64,000 nt of DNA from Anaerolineae bacterium (GCA_007123775.1 SLGK01000088.1:20286-84285); one strand, 5' to 3'. Shown: positions 7,744 to 17,186, counted from the stretch's first letter. Notes: generated from the sequence alone by a model not told the origin. Numbers and translations are program-made.

Positions 7744-8862
7744 ATGATGCGCTTACGCCAGCTAGACCCCGATAACCACCGCGACGTCAACCAGTTCGTC
7801 GAGTTCCCTTTTGCCCTGTATCGCGGCTGTCCCCAGTGGACGCCCCCTCTACGCCGCGCTGCCCGACAGATATTGGACCGGCGCCGCCATCCCTTTTACG
7901 CTCATTCAACGGCCGATTTTTTCGTCGTCGAACGAGATGGGGCCACGATCGGCCGTATGGCTATGCTAGAAAACCGGCGCTACAACGATTTTCGCCAGAG
8001 CCGCGCCGCCTTCTTCGGCTACTTCGACGTGGTGGAAGAGATAGAAGTGGCGCGGATGCTCTTTGCCGCCGCTTTCGCCTGGGCACGGCAGCGTGGCCTC
8101 GACTGCATCATCGGCCCACGCGGGGTCATTGGCGTGGACGGTAGCGTTTTGGTCGAGGGTTTTGCCCACCGCGCCGCTCTGGCCATCCCCTATAATTATC
8201 CCTATTACGACGCTTTCATCCGAGACGCCGGTTTTCGTAAAAGCGCCGACCTACTTTCCGGCTATTTGCCGGCCAGCCACGCTATGCCGGAACGAATGCG
8301 GCGTATCGCCGATAAAGTGATGGCGCGGCGCGGCTTTCGTCTCAAATCGTTTCGCTCTAAGGCCGAAATCAAGCGCTGGCTGCCCCGCATCGTGGCGGTA
8401 CATCAGGCCGCCTTCAGCCAGACGCGCAGCTATTACCCACCCACCGAGGCTGAGGTAGAAGAGGTGATCGGCACGCTGCTCCTGATCATTGATCCCCAAC
8501 TGGTCAAATTGATTCTCGTGGAAGAAGAGATTGTTGGTTTTATTCTCGCCTTTCACGATATATCGGCCGGATTGCAGCGGGCCAACGGCAACCTGTTTCC
8601 CTTTGGCTGGTTTCACATCTGGCGGGATAGACGGCGCACGCCCTGGGTAAACGTCAGCGCCGTGGGCCTGCTGCCCCAATACCAGGGGCTTGGGGCCAAT
8701 GTCATGCTTTACGCCGAACTGGAAAAGATCATCCACCAATCCCAATTCGCCCACGTGGAGGTGATTCAAGTGGACGAGGCCAACAGCCGCAGCCGGGCGG
8801 ACATGGAACATATCGGCGTGCAGTGGTACAAGCGACACCGGCATTATCAAATCGATCTATGA
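7744..8862 (+). CDS. Two-part GNAT-like acyltransferase family protein
   Basis: This 372-residue protein resembles the large GNAT-like family annotated as N-acetyltransferase domain proteins. The N-terminal half has an FVEFPFALYRGCPQWTPPL start and FFVVERDGATIGRMA, a typical GNAT strand pair, and the C-terminal half has VSAVGLLPQYQGLGANVML, a degenerate acyl-CoA pyrophosphate loop. A middle region after FIIGP-like IIGPRGVIGVDGS separates the two. The substrate is unknown. It starts at ATG 7744, or ATG 7747 one codon later, directly after a family A repeat. It is followed by a metallophosphoesterase with a seven-base gap, which suggests co-transcription. Confidence 0.6.
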   Translation: MMRLRQLDPDNHRDVNQFVEFPFALYRGCPQWTPPLRRAARQILDRRRHPFYAHSTADFFVVERDGATIGRMAMLENRRYNDFRQSRAAFFGYFDVVEEIEVARMLFAAAFAWARQRGLDCIIGPRGVIGVDGSVLVEGFAHRAALAIPYNYPYYDAFIRDAGFRKSADLLSGYLPASHAMPERMRRIADKVMARRGFRLKSFRSKAEIKRWLPRIVAVHQAAFSQTRSYYPPTEAEVEEVIGTLLLIIDPQLVKLILVEEEIVGFILAFHDISAGLQRANGNLFPFGWFHIWRDRRRTPWVNVSAVGLLPQYQGLGANVMLYAELEKIIHQSQFAHVEVIQVDEANSRSRADMEHIGVQWYKRHRHYQIDL

Positions 8863-8869
8863 GGTGCAG

Positions 8870-9832
8870 ATGATTGACGAAAGCGCGTTAAAGGGTGGCG
8901 GTTGGTCATTGCCGAACAGACCGGCCCCACCCCCTCTGTTGGCCAAAAGCTGGCAGTTAACCGCCCACGAGCGGCTGGATTGGGCCTACCGTCTGTCGCC
9001 CCGGCTGACCATTGACGACCAATCTCGCTTGCTTTTTCTGAGCGATTGTCACCGGGGGAACAACGGCTGTACCGACATCTTCAAGCCGAACAAAGCCCTC
9101 TTTATGCACATCCTGAACGACCATTTTGAGCGGGGCTACCATTACGTGGAGGTCGGCGATGGGGATGAGCTGTGGCAGAATCGGGATTTTACGGCCGTTT
9201 ACCGGGCACATCGGGACGTGTACGATCTACTCCATCGCTTCCACGCTCAGAACCGGCTCTCGCTGCTGCAAGGCAATCACGATTCGCCCGGCCGTTTGTT
9301 TGATCCGGTATCTAAAGACGGGCTGCCTACCTATCAAGGGTTGGTTTTGCACTATGCGCCCGCCCGGTTAGAGATATTCGTCACGCACGGCCATCAGGCC
9401 GCGCTGGGCGCAGATCGCTACTGGCCGTTCAACCGCTGGATGGCACGTGCCGTGTGGAAATGGCTGCAACAGATTGGCTTTTTGCCCTGGCAGCATCTTA
9501 ACGCACCTGAACCAGACTTGCCCGAACCCCATTATTTGGCCTCCGTGCCGCGCTGGATTGGCTACCGGTTGCTGCACCCGGCACGTAATGTGGAGCGGAC
9601 AATCCGCGATTGGACGGCCGTTCGCCAGCGGTGGATCATCTGTGGCCACACCCACCTGGTCGCCTGCCCACGACCAGGGGAAACACCTTACTTTAACACG
9701 GGCAGTTGCGTCAATCCCGGTTTTATTACCGGGATTGAAATAGCCAACGGCCAGGCGCGGCTGATTATGTGGTCGGAGGCCAACGGCCGTTGTCGGCAAA
9801 CAACCCTGCGTGCCCTGCCGCTGACCGATTAA
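8870..9832 (+). CDS. Metallophosphoesterase, LpxH/calcineurin-like
   Basis: A 320-residue calcineurin-like phosphoesterase with the complete metal ligand set in order: LSDCHRG, VGDGDELW, QGNHDSPG, VTHGHQAA and ICGHTHLV. These coordinate a two-metal centre. The size and motif spacing are close to UDP-2,3-diacylglucosamine hydrolase relatives, but no lipid A genes are near, so the substrate is open. The ATG at 8870 follows GAGGTG that overlaps the preceding stop; GTG 8864 is also in frame. Cytoplasmic by sequence. Confidence 0.78.
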   Translation: MIDESALKGGGWSLPNRPAPPPLLAKSWQLTAHERLDWAYRLSPRLTIDDQSRLLFLSDCHRGNNGCTDIFKPNKALFMHILNDHFERGYHYVEVGDGDELWQNRDFTAVYRAHRDVYDLLHRFHAQNRLSLLQGNHDSPGRLFDPVSKDGLPTYQGLVLHYAPARLEIFVTHGHQAALGADRYWPFNRWMARAVWKWLQQIGFLPWQHLNAPEPDLPEPHYLASVPRWIGYRLLHPARNVERTIRDWTAVRQRWIICGHTHLVACPRPGETPYFNTGSCVNPGFITGIEIANGQARLIMWSEANGRCRQTTLRALPLTD

Positions 9833-9851
9833 CCCTTTGGGAGGAAACAAA

Positions 9852-10772
9852 ATGCACGACAATTACGACCTGATGCGCCACAGCTTGCAGACAAATGGGT
9901 ACGCCGTTATCCGGGGGCTGCTCTCCCAGGAAACGGCCGCAGCATATGTGGCTAAACTGGAAGCGCTGTCCGGCTTTCGCCGTACCGACTATGCCCAAAC
10001 GACGCAAAAGAAAGGGCTGAGCAAGCGAGGACTGAGCGCGGCCTGGTACCAGCCCGATGGCGTGACGCAGAACCGGGATTTTTGGCCCCTCATCTTTAAC
10101 GAACGGTTGTTAACGGCCGTGAAGACCATGCTTCACCCAGAAATTCGCTACCTGCAGCACAGCGATTTGCACGTCGGCTTCTCAGCCATTTCCTGGCACC
10201 GGGACAGCGTCAGCCGCTACTACGGCATTGGGCCGGATTGGGACGAGTCGGACGCGCCGTACAAGATTGTGCGGGTGGGCATTTACCTGCAAACCTACGC
10301 CGAGAGCCGGTTTCGCCTGGGCTTTATTCCCGGTAGCCACCGTTTTAGCGGCCAGATCACCAGCCGCCAACGCTGGACCGAGGCCAAACTCCGCTGGTTG
10401 GGGGCATTGAGCTACCTCTTCACCAGCCTGCAAATGTGGGCGGCCAACGCCGACTGGATCGCCACCGAGCCGGGCGACTGCATCATCTTCGACCCGCGCA
10501 CGATTCATTCCGGCAGCGCCATTATTGGGCCGAAATACTCCATCTTTCTGGCTTATGGCCTGGAGAACAAACATTTTTATAATCACCACAACTATTACCG
10601 CCAAACGCGACCAGAATTAGGTTACAAAGAGATGCCAAAAGAGTTAGTAGAAAAGCTGACCGCAGCCAACCTGTACCAGGAGCAAATGCCCGTTTACAAC
10701 CAGATTGACGGGGCCTGGACGCCGCCTGCGCTTATCAAGAATATCGTGGCGCAGCGGGTGAAGTCGACGTGA
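9852..10772 (+). CDS. Phytanoyl-CoA dioxygenase (PhyH) family oxygenase
   Basis: This 306-residue protein fits the Fe(II)/2-oxoglutarate PhyH family. ISWHRDSVSR near residues 116-125 gives the HxD iron ligands (here H-R-D) and TIHSGSAIIG near 221 the distal His; GFIPGSHRF between them is the usual core strand. The N-terminal NGYAVIRGLLS is typical. It would hydroxylate a small molecule or lipid using O2 and 2-oxoglutarate. A clear GGGAGGAAAC precedes the ATG. The downstream gap leads to an independently promoted TetR gene. Confidence 0.82.
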   Translation: MHDNYDLMRHSLQTNGYAVIRGLLSQETAAAYVAKLEALSGFRRTDYAQTTQKKGLSKRGLSAAWYQPDGVTQNRDFWPLIFNERLLTAVKTMLHPEIRYLQHSDLHVGFSAISWHRDSVSRYYGIGPDWDESDAPYKIVRVGIYLQTYAESRFRLGFIPGSHRFSGQITSRQRWTEAKLRWLGALSYLFTSLQMWAANADWIATEPGDCIIFDPRTIHSGSAIIGPKYSIFLAYGLENKHFYNHHNYYRQTRPELGYKEMPKELVEKLTAANLYQEQMPVYNQIDGAWTPPALIKNIVAQRVKST

Positions 10773-10923
10773 GTGTGCCGAAGCCCACCTAACGCGTGTT
10801 GTTCCCGGCAAATCGCCCTTTCGGGTTGCTTTTGTCTGTCCGGACAACAACTAGCGTTGCCCCACTCCAGCCAAGAGGCAAAATTCTTAGCCGCGTAACA
10901 GCCAAGTTTACGATCATTTGTTA

Positions 10924-10976
10924 TTGACACGCAGGACTCATCACGTTACAATAATCTTGATTGAATGATCAATCAA
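10924..10976 (+). promoter_or_regulatory. Sigma70-type promoter with overlapping palindromic operator for the TetR gene
   Basis: TTGACA at 10924-10929 and TACAAT at 10947-10952 are separated by exactly 17 bases. Directly at the expected start site lies a perfect palindrome, TTGATTGA-ATGA-TCAATCAA (10957-10976). A repressor bound there would block initiation, the classic TetR autoregulation layout. The position also argues that the ATG at 10965 inside the operator is not the start codon. Confidence 0.75.
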
Positions 10977-10994
10977 CTGTGTGGATATTTTGGC

Positions 10995-11600
10995 ATGAGT
11001 GAATCAGACCCTAACCGCCGTCAGGAAATTATCGCCGCCGCCCGCCGCGTCTTTGCCCGGCACGGCTTCCACAAGGCATCCATCAAACAAATCGCGCAGG
11101 AAGCTAACCTGAAATCGGCCGCGCTCATTTACTGGTATTTTGCTAACAAAGAAGAACTGCTAGACGCCGTTATCGGCGACACCTCGCCGGCGCTGGCCCA
11201 GTTGAACGAGCAGGCAGAGGCGCTGATGGAGATACCGCCGGATACGCTGCTGCCAATGTTTGCCCGGCTGCACCTTAGTACCTTTGACCAGGCGGAAAAC
11301 CGGCAGCTTTTCCGGCTGATCATCTCGGAAATAGGGCAGAACGAGATGGTCTCGCAGCGCATTGCCCAGGCGGCCAGCTTTGCCCTCTCCTTTCTGCAAC
11401 AATACCTGGCGCGGCAGGTGGCGTTGGGCCGGCTGCGAGCGCACGATACCGCGGTGTCAGCCCGGAGCTTCATGGGCCTCGTCATGGTCTACGCGCTGCA
11501 CCAGGAACTACTGCCAACGCTCACCCCTCCCCTACCCGACGTAGACCATTTCATAGATGAAGCGTTGCGGATTTTCCTCGACGGCTTGCAGGCCACATAA
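10995..11600 (+). CDS. TetR-family transcriptional regulator
   Basis: A 201-residue TetR regulator. The N-terminal helix-turn-helix region reads RQEIIAAARRVFARHGFHKA, SIKQIAQEANLKSAALIYWYF, then NKEELLDAV, a textbook TetR DNA-binding domain; the rest is an all-helical ligand domain. Start ATG 10995 is chosen because the upstream in-frame ATG 10965 lies within the operator at the transcription start. It is followed by an ABC exporter on the same strand, which it probably represses together with itself in response to an unknown lipophilic ligand. Confidence 0.88.
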   Translation: MSESDPNRRQEIIAAARRVFARHGFHKASIKQIAQEANLKSAALIYWYFANKEELLDAVIGDTSPALAQLNEQAEALMEIPPDTLLPMFARLHLSTFDQAENRQLFRLIISEIGQNEMVSQRIAQAASFALSFLQQYLARQVALGRLRAHDTAVSARSFMGLVMVYALHQELLPTLTPPLPDVDHFIDEALRIFLDGLQAT

Positions 11601-11628
11601 GGCTCTTTGGGTATTTGCGGGGTTCGCA

Positions 11629-11683
11629 CGTATTGTGTAGTGCGTAGCACTTACTCGTTACGCAATACGCACTACGCAACACA
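11629..11683. repeat. Intergenic repeat, family A
   Basis: TATTGTGTAGTGCGTAGC and the inverted CGCAATACGCACTACGC flank a short CACTTACTCGTTA centre, between the TetR gene and the ABC ATPase. Confidence 0.7.
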
Positions 11684-11710
11684 TATGCCAGACTTACGAG
11701 GAGGCAACGG

Positions 11711-12595
11711 ATGTCGCAACCAATAGCAGAAAGTGGCTACGCCATTGTGTTAGAGAAGCTGGTGAAGCATTACGGCCGTATCGAAGCGCTCAAAGGGGTC
11801 AGCCTGAACATCCCGCGCGGGCAGATATTTGGCCTGCTGGGGTCTAACGGGGCCGGCAAGACAACGCTGCTGCGGGCTTTGGTGGGAGCTGTCCGGCCCA
11901 GCGACGGCCGTATCTCCGTACTGGGCCTCAATCCCCAGCAAGAGACGCGCCAGGTGCGCCGGCTGGTCGGCTACATGCCCCAACAGCCGGCCTTATACGA
12001 AGATTTGTCGGCCAGAGAAAACGTTCTCTTTTTTGCCCGTGCCCACCACGCCCCCCACCTGGCGCAGCGGGTAGATGAAGCGCTGGCCTTCACCGATTTG
12101 ACCGGCCGCCAGCATGACCCGGTTCACACCTTTTCCGGCGGCATGAAGCAGCGCGTCTCGCTGGCCTGCGCCCTGGTACACAAGCCCCAACTGCTGCTGC
12201 TGGATGAGCCGTCGGCCGGCGTGGACCCCCGGCTGCGGGAAAGCTTCTGGCACCATTTTCGGGAGCTGGCGCGGCAGGGGACGACCATTCTTGTCAGCAC
12301 CCACCAACTGGATGAGGTGCTGCACTGCGACCAGGTAGCGGTGCTGCGGCAGGGAACGTTATTGGCCTGCGATACGCCGCGCCGCCTGCTACAGCGGGGG
12401 CAGGCGACCATCACCATCTGGCAAAATGGGCAGCCCCACCAGTCTACCGTCAGCGATTATCCCCAGGCGCTGCCAGAGTTGTTACGGCCGTTCTGCCTGG
12501 ATACGGCCGTGACCCGCATTGAAGTCGAGCCGGAAACGTTAGAAGCGGTCATCTTGCGCCTGATTAACGAGACGACAGCGGAGGCCGTCACGTGA
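11711..12595 (+). CDS. ABC transporter ATPase (ABC-2 exporter type)
   Basis: A 294-residue ATPase. Walker A is GSNGAGKTT, the signature FSGGMKQRVSLA, Walker B LLLLDEPSAGVD and the switch His is in VSTHQLDE. The C-terminal 90 residues form the small accessory domain usual in DrrA/CcmA-type exporter ATPases. A strong GAGGAGG lies before the ATG. It overlaps the permease gene by four bases (GTGA), so the two form one exporter, perhaps for a drug or lipid, likely controlled by the preceding TetR. Confidence 0.92.
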   Translation: MSQPIAESGYAIVLEKLVKHYGRIEALKGVSLNIPRGQIFGLLGSNGAGKTTLLRALVGAVRPSDGRISVLGLNPQQETRQVRRLVGYMPQQPALYEDLSARENVLFFARAHHAPHLAQRVDEALAFTDLTGRQHDPVHTFSGGMKQRVSLACALVHKPQLLLLDEPSAGVDPRLRESFWHHFRELARQGTTILVSTHQLDEVLHCDQVAVLRQGTLLACDTPRRLLQRGQATITIWQNGQPHQSTVSDYPQALPELLRPFCLDTAVTRIEVEPETLEAVILRLINETTAEAVT

Positions 12596-13353
12596 ACGAA
12601 GCACTTCTCTCCCCGAACCGTGTTATCGCCGTGGCCGGGCGTGTCCTGCGCCAGTTGCGCCACGACCATCGCTTTTTGGGCCTGTCGCTGGCGGCCCCGG
12701 TAATTACCACCTACCTGCTCAAAGTCTTGTTTGATGCCGCGGCCAACCCCTTTTACGATCCTACCGAGTTCATCGTGGTCTACGGCGCCTTTATCGTCCA
12801 CTTTCTGACCTACGTCCTGAGCGTCATTGCCCTGGTGCGAGAACGAACCAAGGGCACGCTGGCCCGCATGTTTATCAGCGGCTACCGGCAGTCAGAAATT
12901 GTGGGCGGCTACCTGCTGGCCTATTCGCTGCTGGCTACGCTGCAAAGCCTGCTCGTTCTAGGCACTATTCAAATCCTGTTTACGCTGGATTACAGCCTGG
13001 CCCAATTTGCCTCCATTTATCTCATCATCTGGCTGCTGGCGGTGTGCAGCGTGGCCCTGGGCATCTTTGTTTCCAATTTTGCCCGCAACGAGGGTCAGGC
13101 CGTGCCTTTTATTCCGCTGATGATCCTGCCCTCGGCTTTCCTGTCGGGCATTCTCATCCCGGTGGACCAGTTGGCGGCGTGGGCGCAGTGGCTGAGCTTC
13201 CTCACGCCCCTGTTTTACGCCAACGAGTCGCTGCTGACCTTGATTGAACCGGGCGGCGTCATGGCCAGTAATCGGGCGGCGGTCGTAGGATTGGCGGGCT
13301 ATGGCGCGGCGATTCTGTTGCTTTCTAATCTCACGCTGCGTGAGCTGGAATAG
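12592..13353 (+). CDS. ABC-2 type transporter permease
   Basis: This 253-residue membrane protein has about six hydrophobic segments. The pattern VRERTKGTLARMFISGYRQSEI followed by the conserved PLMILPSAFLSGILIPVDQL helix region is the ABC-2 permease hallmark. It starts with GTG inside the ATPase stop. It would homodimerise with two ATPase copies to export an unknown compound. Confidence 0.88.
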   Translation: MNEALLSPNRVIAVAGRVLRQLRHDHRFLGLSLAAPVITTYLLKVLFDAAANPFYDPTEFIVVYGAFIVHFLTYVLSVIALVRERTKGTLARMFISGYRQSEIVGGYLLAYSLLATLQSLLVLGTIQILFTLDYSLAQFASIYLIIWLLAVCSVALGIFVSNFARNEGQAVPFIPLMILPSAFLSGILIPVDQLAAWAQWLSFLTPLFYANESLLTLIEPGGVMASNRAAVVGLAGYGAAILLLSNLTLRELE

Positions 13354-13549
13354 CCGGGGTGACTTGCTTCTGCCGCTGTGAGAGCGTTTCCGGCCCATAG
13401 GGGCGAGCAATGAGGAGCCAGCTCGAGGCGTAAGCCAGCCAAAAATAGAACTAGAGAACGCGCCATTGTTTGCCAATCATTTTCACTCCTGAATTTTGAG
13501 GCCGATGTCAATGGACGGTAATCAGTTTTCAATGGCCCATTCCCGCTTT

Positions 13550-14623
13550 TTATTCATGTATCGCATCGCTAAGAACAAGCTCCTTGAAATTTACCATGAT
13601 CTGGATGAAATCGCGCGGTTTTTCAAAGTGAAAGCCGTGACCAGAATCTACCCGCAAGAATTGAACGTCCTTGATCAGCGACCTGGCTCGCTCTGCGTCC
13701 TGGTCGTCCATAGCGGCCATCAGGACGCCGTCCGCGTCGTAGCTCCAGTTGGTGTGAATCAGAACCGCCGGGACGTTTATCTGAGCCAAGGCGTCGGCAT
13801 GGTCAAAGCCCTCATCCCATGAGCCGTCATAAAATGCCTGGCCGAAGCGCGGGTCGTAACTGTTCAATCCGCGAAAAATCTCGTTCATGACGGGCGGCAG
13901 GTAGAAAATCTTCACCGGCTCGTGGGGGCGCCTGGCCCGGTACGCCAACACGCTTTGGGTAATGACTGGCTGAAGGTCGCCGAAGAGCGTGAAGAATTTG
14001 CCATGCGTCACATTGTAGGCGACAAAGTCCTCCTCCCCGCTAGTCAGGAAAGCGTGGGCCGAGGTTGCCAGGTCAACGTAATTCCAGCTCTTTTCGGCAC
14101 GCGGCAGAAGGGTTGTGAATAAGGGCGGGTCTTCCAGAATCACGCCCAAGACCAGGTCTGGCGCGTTGGCGGCCAGCCAGACGGCCAAAAGGCCGCCCGA
14201 TGAGTGGCCTGACACGACGGCCGGCTGGCCGATAACCTCATCGATAAACTGGGCGAAATCAGCGCCCATGGCCGCAGCCGTATATTTCTCAGGCACTTGG
14301 GCCGAACGGCCGTGACCGTAACAATCCACCGCAAAGACGTGATAATGAGCCGCGAGACCGGGCAGCGCCCTGGCGTAGTTCTGCCAATCAACGACCTGCC
14401 CATGAATGAGCAAAAGAGGCGGCCCATTGTCGGGACCTTCGCTGTAGTTTAAGACGATGCCATTAAGCGTAACCTGTTTTTCCACAAAACCCGCCCGCCG
14501 CACGGCCGCCATGTTCCGCTCAAAGTAAGTCAGGTTGTTGATGATGTAACCGCCAGCGGCTAACCCAACTGTCGCCAGCGCGCCGCCAAAAATCCATAGG
14601 GCTGTGGAAACCTTCTTGTTCAT
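13550..14623 (-). CDS. Alpha/beta hydrolase with N-terminal membrane anchor
   Basis: A 357-residue alpha/beta hydrolase. An N-terminal hydrophobic stretch (residues 6-29) should anchor it in the membrane or direct export. The fold is shown by LLLIHGQVVDWQNYARAL (oxyanion region), the nucleophile elbow SGHSSGGLL, and the late SGHGFHFEKP His. The substrate is unknown. AAGGAG precedes the ATG. It is the first minus-strand gene after the convergent exporter and stands alone before crtI. Confidence 0.8.
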   Translation of the reverse strand: MNKKVSTALWIFGGALATVGLAAGGYIINNLTYFERNMAAVRRAGFVEKQVTLNGIVLNYSEGPDNGPPLLLIHGQVVDWQNYARALPGLAAHYHVFAVDCYGHGRSAQVPEKYTAAAMGADFAQFIDEVIGQPAVVSGHSSGGLLAVWLAANAPDLVLGVILEDPPLFTTLLPRAEKSWNYVDLATSAHAFLTSGEEDFVAYNVTHGKFFTLFGDLQPVITQSVLAYRARRPHEPVKIFYLPPVMNEIFRGLNSYDPRFGQAFYDGSWDEGFDHADALAQINVPAVLIHTNWSYDADGVLMAAMDDQDAERARSLIKDVQFLRVDSGHGFHFEKPRDFIQIMVNFKELVLSDAIHE

Positions 14624-14657
14624 CGCTTCTCCTTATCTATTGTCAGTCTGAGTTCTA

Positions 14658-16142
14658 TCACGTCCCCATCTCCTCTAGCAGCCGCACGGCCGTTAACCGA
14701 CCCGATACCAACGCCGTCGGCACGCCGGTGCCGGGATGAGTGCTGGCTCCGGTAAAGTAAAGGTTGCGGTAATGGGCGTCGCGGTTGCGCGGACGCAGAT
14801 AGCCAAGCTGGGTCAAATTGTGGCCCAGGCCATGCGTAGCGCCTTTGACCAGGTTATACCGCTTGCGCCAGGAAAGGGGGGTGTAATTGACTTCAAATTT
14901 CAGATGATCGGCCAGATCGTGAACGCCTAAAGCGGCCAGCCGCTTAAAAATCGCCTGCCGCGCCTCATCCCGGATGCGTCGCCAATCTTGTTCGCCCCTT
15001 GCATCCAGATGGCCCACGGGCGCGATGGCGATCAAGGTGTCCTGGCCGGGTGGGGCCATGGCCGCGTCCAGCCGCGCCGGGGCGTGGATGTAAAGGCTGG
15101 GATTGTCCGGCAGGGCCAGGTCGTCAATGATGCTGTCAAAGTTGGCCCGGTAATCGTCGGCCAGGAAGAGAGTGTGCGGCGGCAACTCCGGGTACGCTTT
15201 GTCCACGCCCCAGAAGAAGCTGATGGTCGAGCAGGAATACCGCTTGCGGGCCAGTTTGCCGGCCGTGCCGTTGGGCGGCAGCAGGTTTTGGTAGACGTAG
15301 GGCAAGTCGGCGTTAGCGACAACGGCGTCGGCCGCCAGAAAACGGCCGTTCGCCAACACCACCCCCGTCGCCTTAGAGCCATTGACGCTGATTTGGGTGA
15401 CGGCCGCCTGGTAGCGCATTTCCACCCCCGCCGCCCGCGCCGTCTCCGCCAATAGTTCAACGATCCGGTACATGCCGCCCTGGGGATACCAGACGCCATG
15501 AGCCAGTTCCGTATAAGGCATCATGGAAAAGGTGGCCGGGGCTTCAAAGGGGCTTAAGCCCATGTAGACGTCCTGAAAGGTAAACGCCGCTTTCAGACGG
15601 GGATGGTCAAAGTAGCGGGCCATGTTGTCGTAATGTTTGACCAGCGGCTTGAGTTGATACAACAGGGGCAGGTTGCCCAGGGAGAAAAAGTCGGTCGCCC
15701 GGCGAAAGTCCCGGTTGACCAACCGCGCCATCGCCAGATGATAATGGCGGTGTCCCTCTTCCAGATAACGGAGAAAGCCTTGAAAGCCGCCGGGTTCAAT
15801 CCGCTCCAACTGCTCTTCCATCCGTTTCAGGTCAGAGGTGAGCGTCAGGCGGCTGACGTCGTCGAAAATGAGGTGGTAGGTGGGGTCTACCCGCTGCAAG
15901 ACGATCTCGTCGCGCAGGGAGACGCCCAGGGCGGCGAACTCCGCTTCGTAGACCAGGGGCATGACGAGCAGCGTGGGGCCGGTGTCGAAAGAATGACCTT
16001 CTTTCTCGAAGCGATCAAAACGGCCGCCGGGACGGCCGTTCTTCTCCACCACCGTCACCCGCAGCCCTTGCCGCGCCAGGTGAATGGCCGCCGCCAGCCC
16101 GCCAATGCCCGCGCCAATGACAATGACTGTTTTAGCGTTCAT
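14658..16142 (-). CDS. crtI: Phytoene desaturase family oxidoreductase
   Basis: A 494-residue CrtI-type flavoprotein. VIVIGAGIGGLAAAIHLARQ is the N-terminal FAD-binding motif, followed by VVEKNGRPGGRF, and the C-terminal TGASTHPGTGVPTALVSGRL is the carotenoid-desaturase signature. It desaturates (or isomerises) phytoene to coloured carotenes at the membrane. The ATG at 16142 overlaps the stop of crtB (ATGA), so both are made together; this supports the start. Closely related CrtN or CrtO-type enzymes cannot be excluded. Confidence 0.9.
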   Translation of the reverse strand: MNAKTVIVIGAGIGGLAAAIHLARQGLRVTVVEKNGRPGGRFDRFEKEGHSFDTGPTLLVMPLVYEAEFAALGVSLRDEIVLQRVDPTYHLIFDDVSRLTLTSDLKRMEEQLERIEPGGFQGFLRYLEEGHRHYHLAMARLVNRDFRRATDFFSLGNLPLLYQLKPLVKHYDNMARYFDHPRLKAAFTFQDVYMGLSPFEAPATFSMMPYTELAHGVWYPQGGMYRIVELLAETARAAGVEMRYQAAVTQISVNGSKATGVVLANGRFLAADAVVANADLPYVYQNLLPPNGTAGKLARKRYSCSTISFFWGVDKAYPELPPHTLFLADDYRANFDSIIDDLALPDNPSLYIHAPARLDAAMAPPGQDTLIAIAPVGHLDARGEQDWRRIRDEARQAIFKRLAALGVHDLADHLKFEVNYTPLSWRKRYNLVKGATHGLGHNLTQLGYLRPRNRDAHYRNLYFTGASTHPGTGVPTALVSGRLTAVRLLEEMGT

Positions 16143-17143
16143 CGGGACGCCTCCCAAGCCGGCATGTTGGGCGTCGTTTGGCGTTTAGGCAGCGACGAGG
16201 CGGCGGCCTGGCTCAAGGCGCTCAGGAGCAGCTTCAAAGCGGCTCGTTTGCTTTTGCGTTCGGGATAAGCGGCCCGCAGCCGGTAGCCTTCTTTTTCGAT
16301 CAGGTCCAACACCAGTTCAAAACGGCCGATATAAGCATAACCGGCCAAGCGGCATCGGCCGTTTTCCACCCGCGCCAGGTAGTCTCGGCCAGCGGCGAAA
16401 CAACGACGCGCCGTCTCAGCCTGTTCCTCTACCCAGGCGCGATAAGCCTCATGCTGGACGTCGGTGGCAGCTATACCATTCTTTTCCAGGAACTCGCTGG
16501 GGACGTTGTAGTAGCCGACGGCCGTATCTTCCAGCGCGTCGCGCAGCATGTGGGTGATGTGCGCCCCCGTCACAGCCAGATAGCGGCTTTCGTCCTGGGG
16601 CGCAGCCTGACCGTGACCGATGAAATAATGGAGCGCTTCGGTAACGGCCGTGGCCAGCGCCCGCGTATACTCGTTCAGTTCCGCCTGGGAAATGAGCCGC
16701 CCCTGCCGTTCGGCGTCAAAAACCATGACCGCCATCATCTCACTGAGATAGATGTATAGACCGCTGTTCTCGGCCGAATGGGCCTGGATCAGATCGGCAA
16801 CCAGCCGTTCTTCGGGCGCCTGGTCAATCGGCCGGTCGCCCCGGTAACAGCGGGTGATAATTTCCTGCTGCCGGGCCAGAAAGGCGAGCCGTTCGGCCTG
16901 AACCAACGCCCCTTGGTCCACCACGTCATCTACCCAGCGGAAGTAGGCGTAGGCGCGGTAGGCATCGGCCGTTAGTGAGCGGTCGGCCAGGTAGCGGATG
17001 GTGTAGAAGGTCTGGCGGCTGGCCTGGCGCGTGATGGCTGCCGCCAGCGCCGCCGAGGAAGGATAGCTGTACTCACGAATAGCCTCCGGCGCGGCTTGCC
17101 GAGCGAGGGCCAATGGATAAGAAGGAAAGGAAAACTGGAACAT
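16139..17143 (-). CDS. crtB: Phytoene/squalene synthase family protein
   Basis: This 334-residue protein is a head-to-head prenyl synthase. FRWVDDVVDQ and the second Asp-rich motif MLRDALEDTAVGYYNVP bind the two diphosphates through Mg; YAYIGRFE lies late. Next to crtI it is most likely phytoene synthase. No crtE (GGPP synthase) is seen in the window. The ATG at 17143 has GGAGG seven bases upstream and is preferred to a longer upstream frame. Confidence 0.87.
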   Translation of the reverse strand: MFQFSFPSYPLALARQAAPEAIREYSYPSSAALAAAITRQASRQTFYTIRYLADRSLTADAYRAYAYFRWVDDVVDQGALVQAERLAFLARQQEIITRCYRGDRPIDQAPEERLVADLIQAHSAENSGLYIYLSEMMAVMVFDAERQGRLISQAELNEYTRALATAVTEALHYFIGHGQAAPQDESRYLAVTGAHITHMLRDALEDTAVGYYNVPSEFLEKNGIAATDVQHEAYRAWVEEQAETARRCFAAGRDYLARVENGRCRLAGYAYIGRFELVLDLIEKEGYRLRAAYPERKSKRAALKLLLSALSQAAASSLPKRQTTPNMPAWEASR

Positions 17144-17186
17144 CCTGTATGCCTCCAACGTATTTGAGGGATATAAAGCACAGCGA

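Noticed and set aside
10965..10994. ATG at 10965 as the TetR start
   Set aside because: It lies inside the operator palindrome at the predicted transcription start, leaving no leader or ribosome site; ATG 10995 begins the conserved part.
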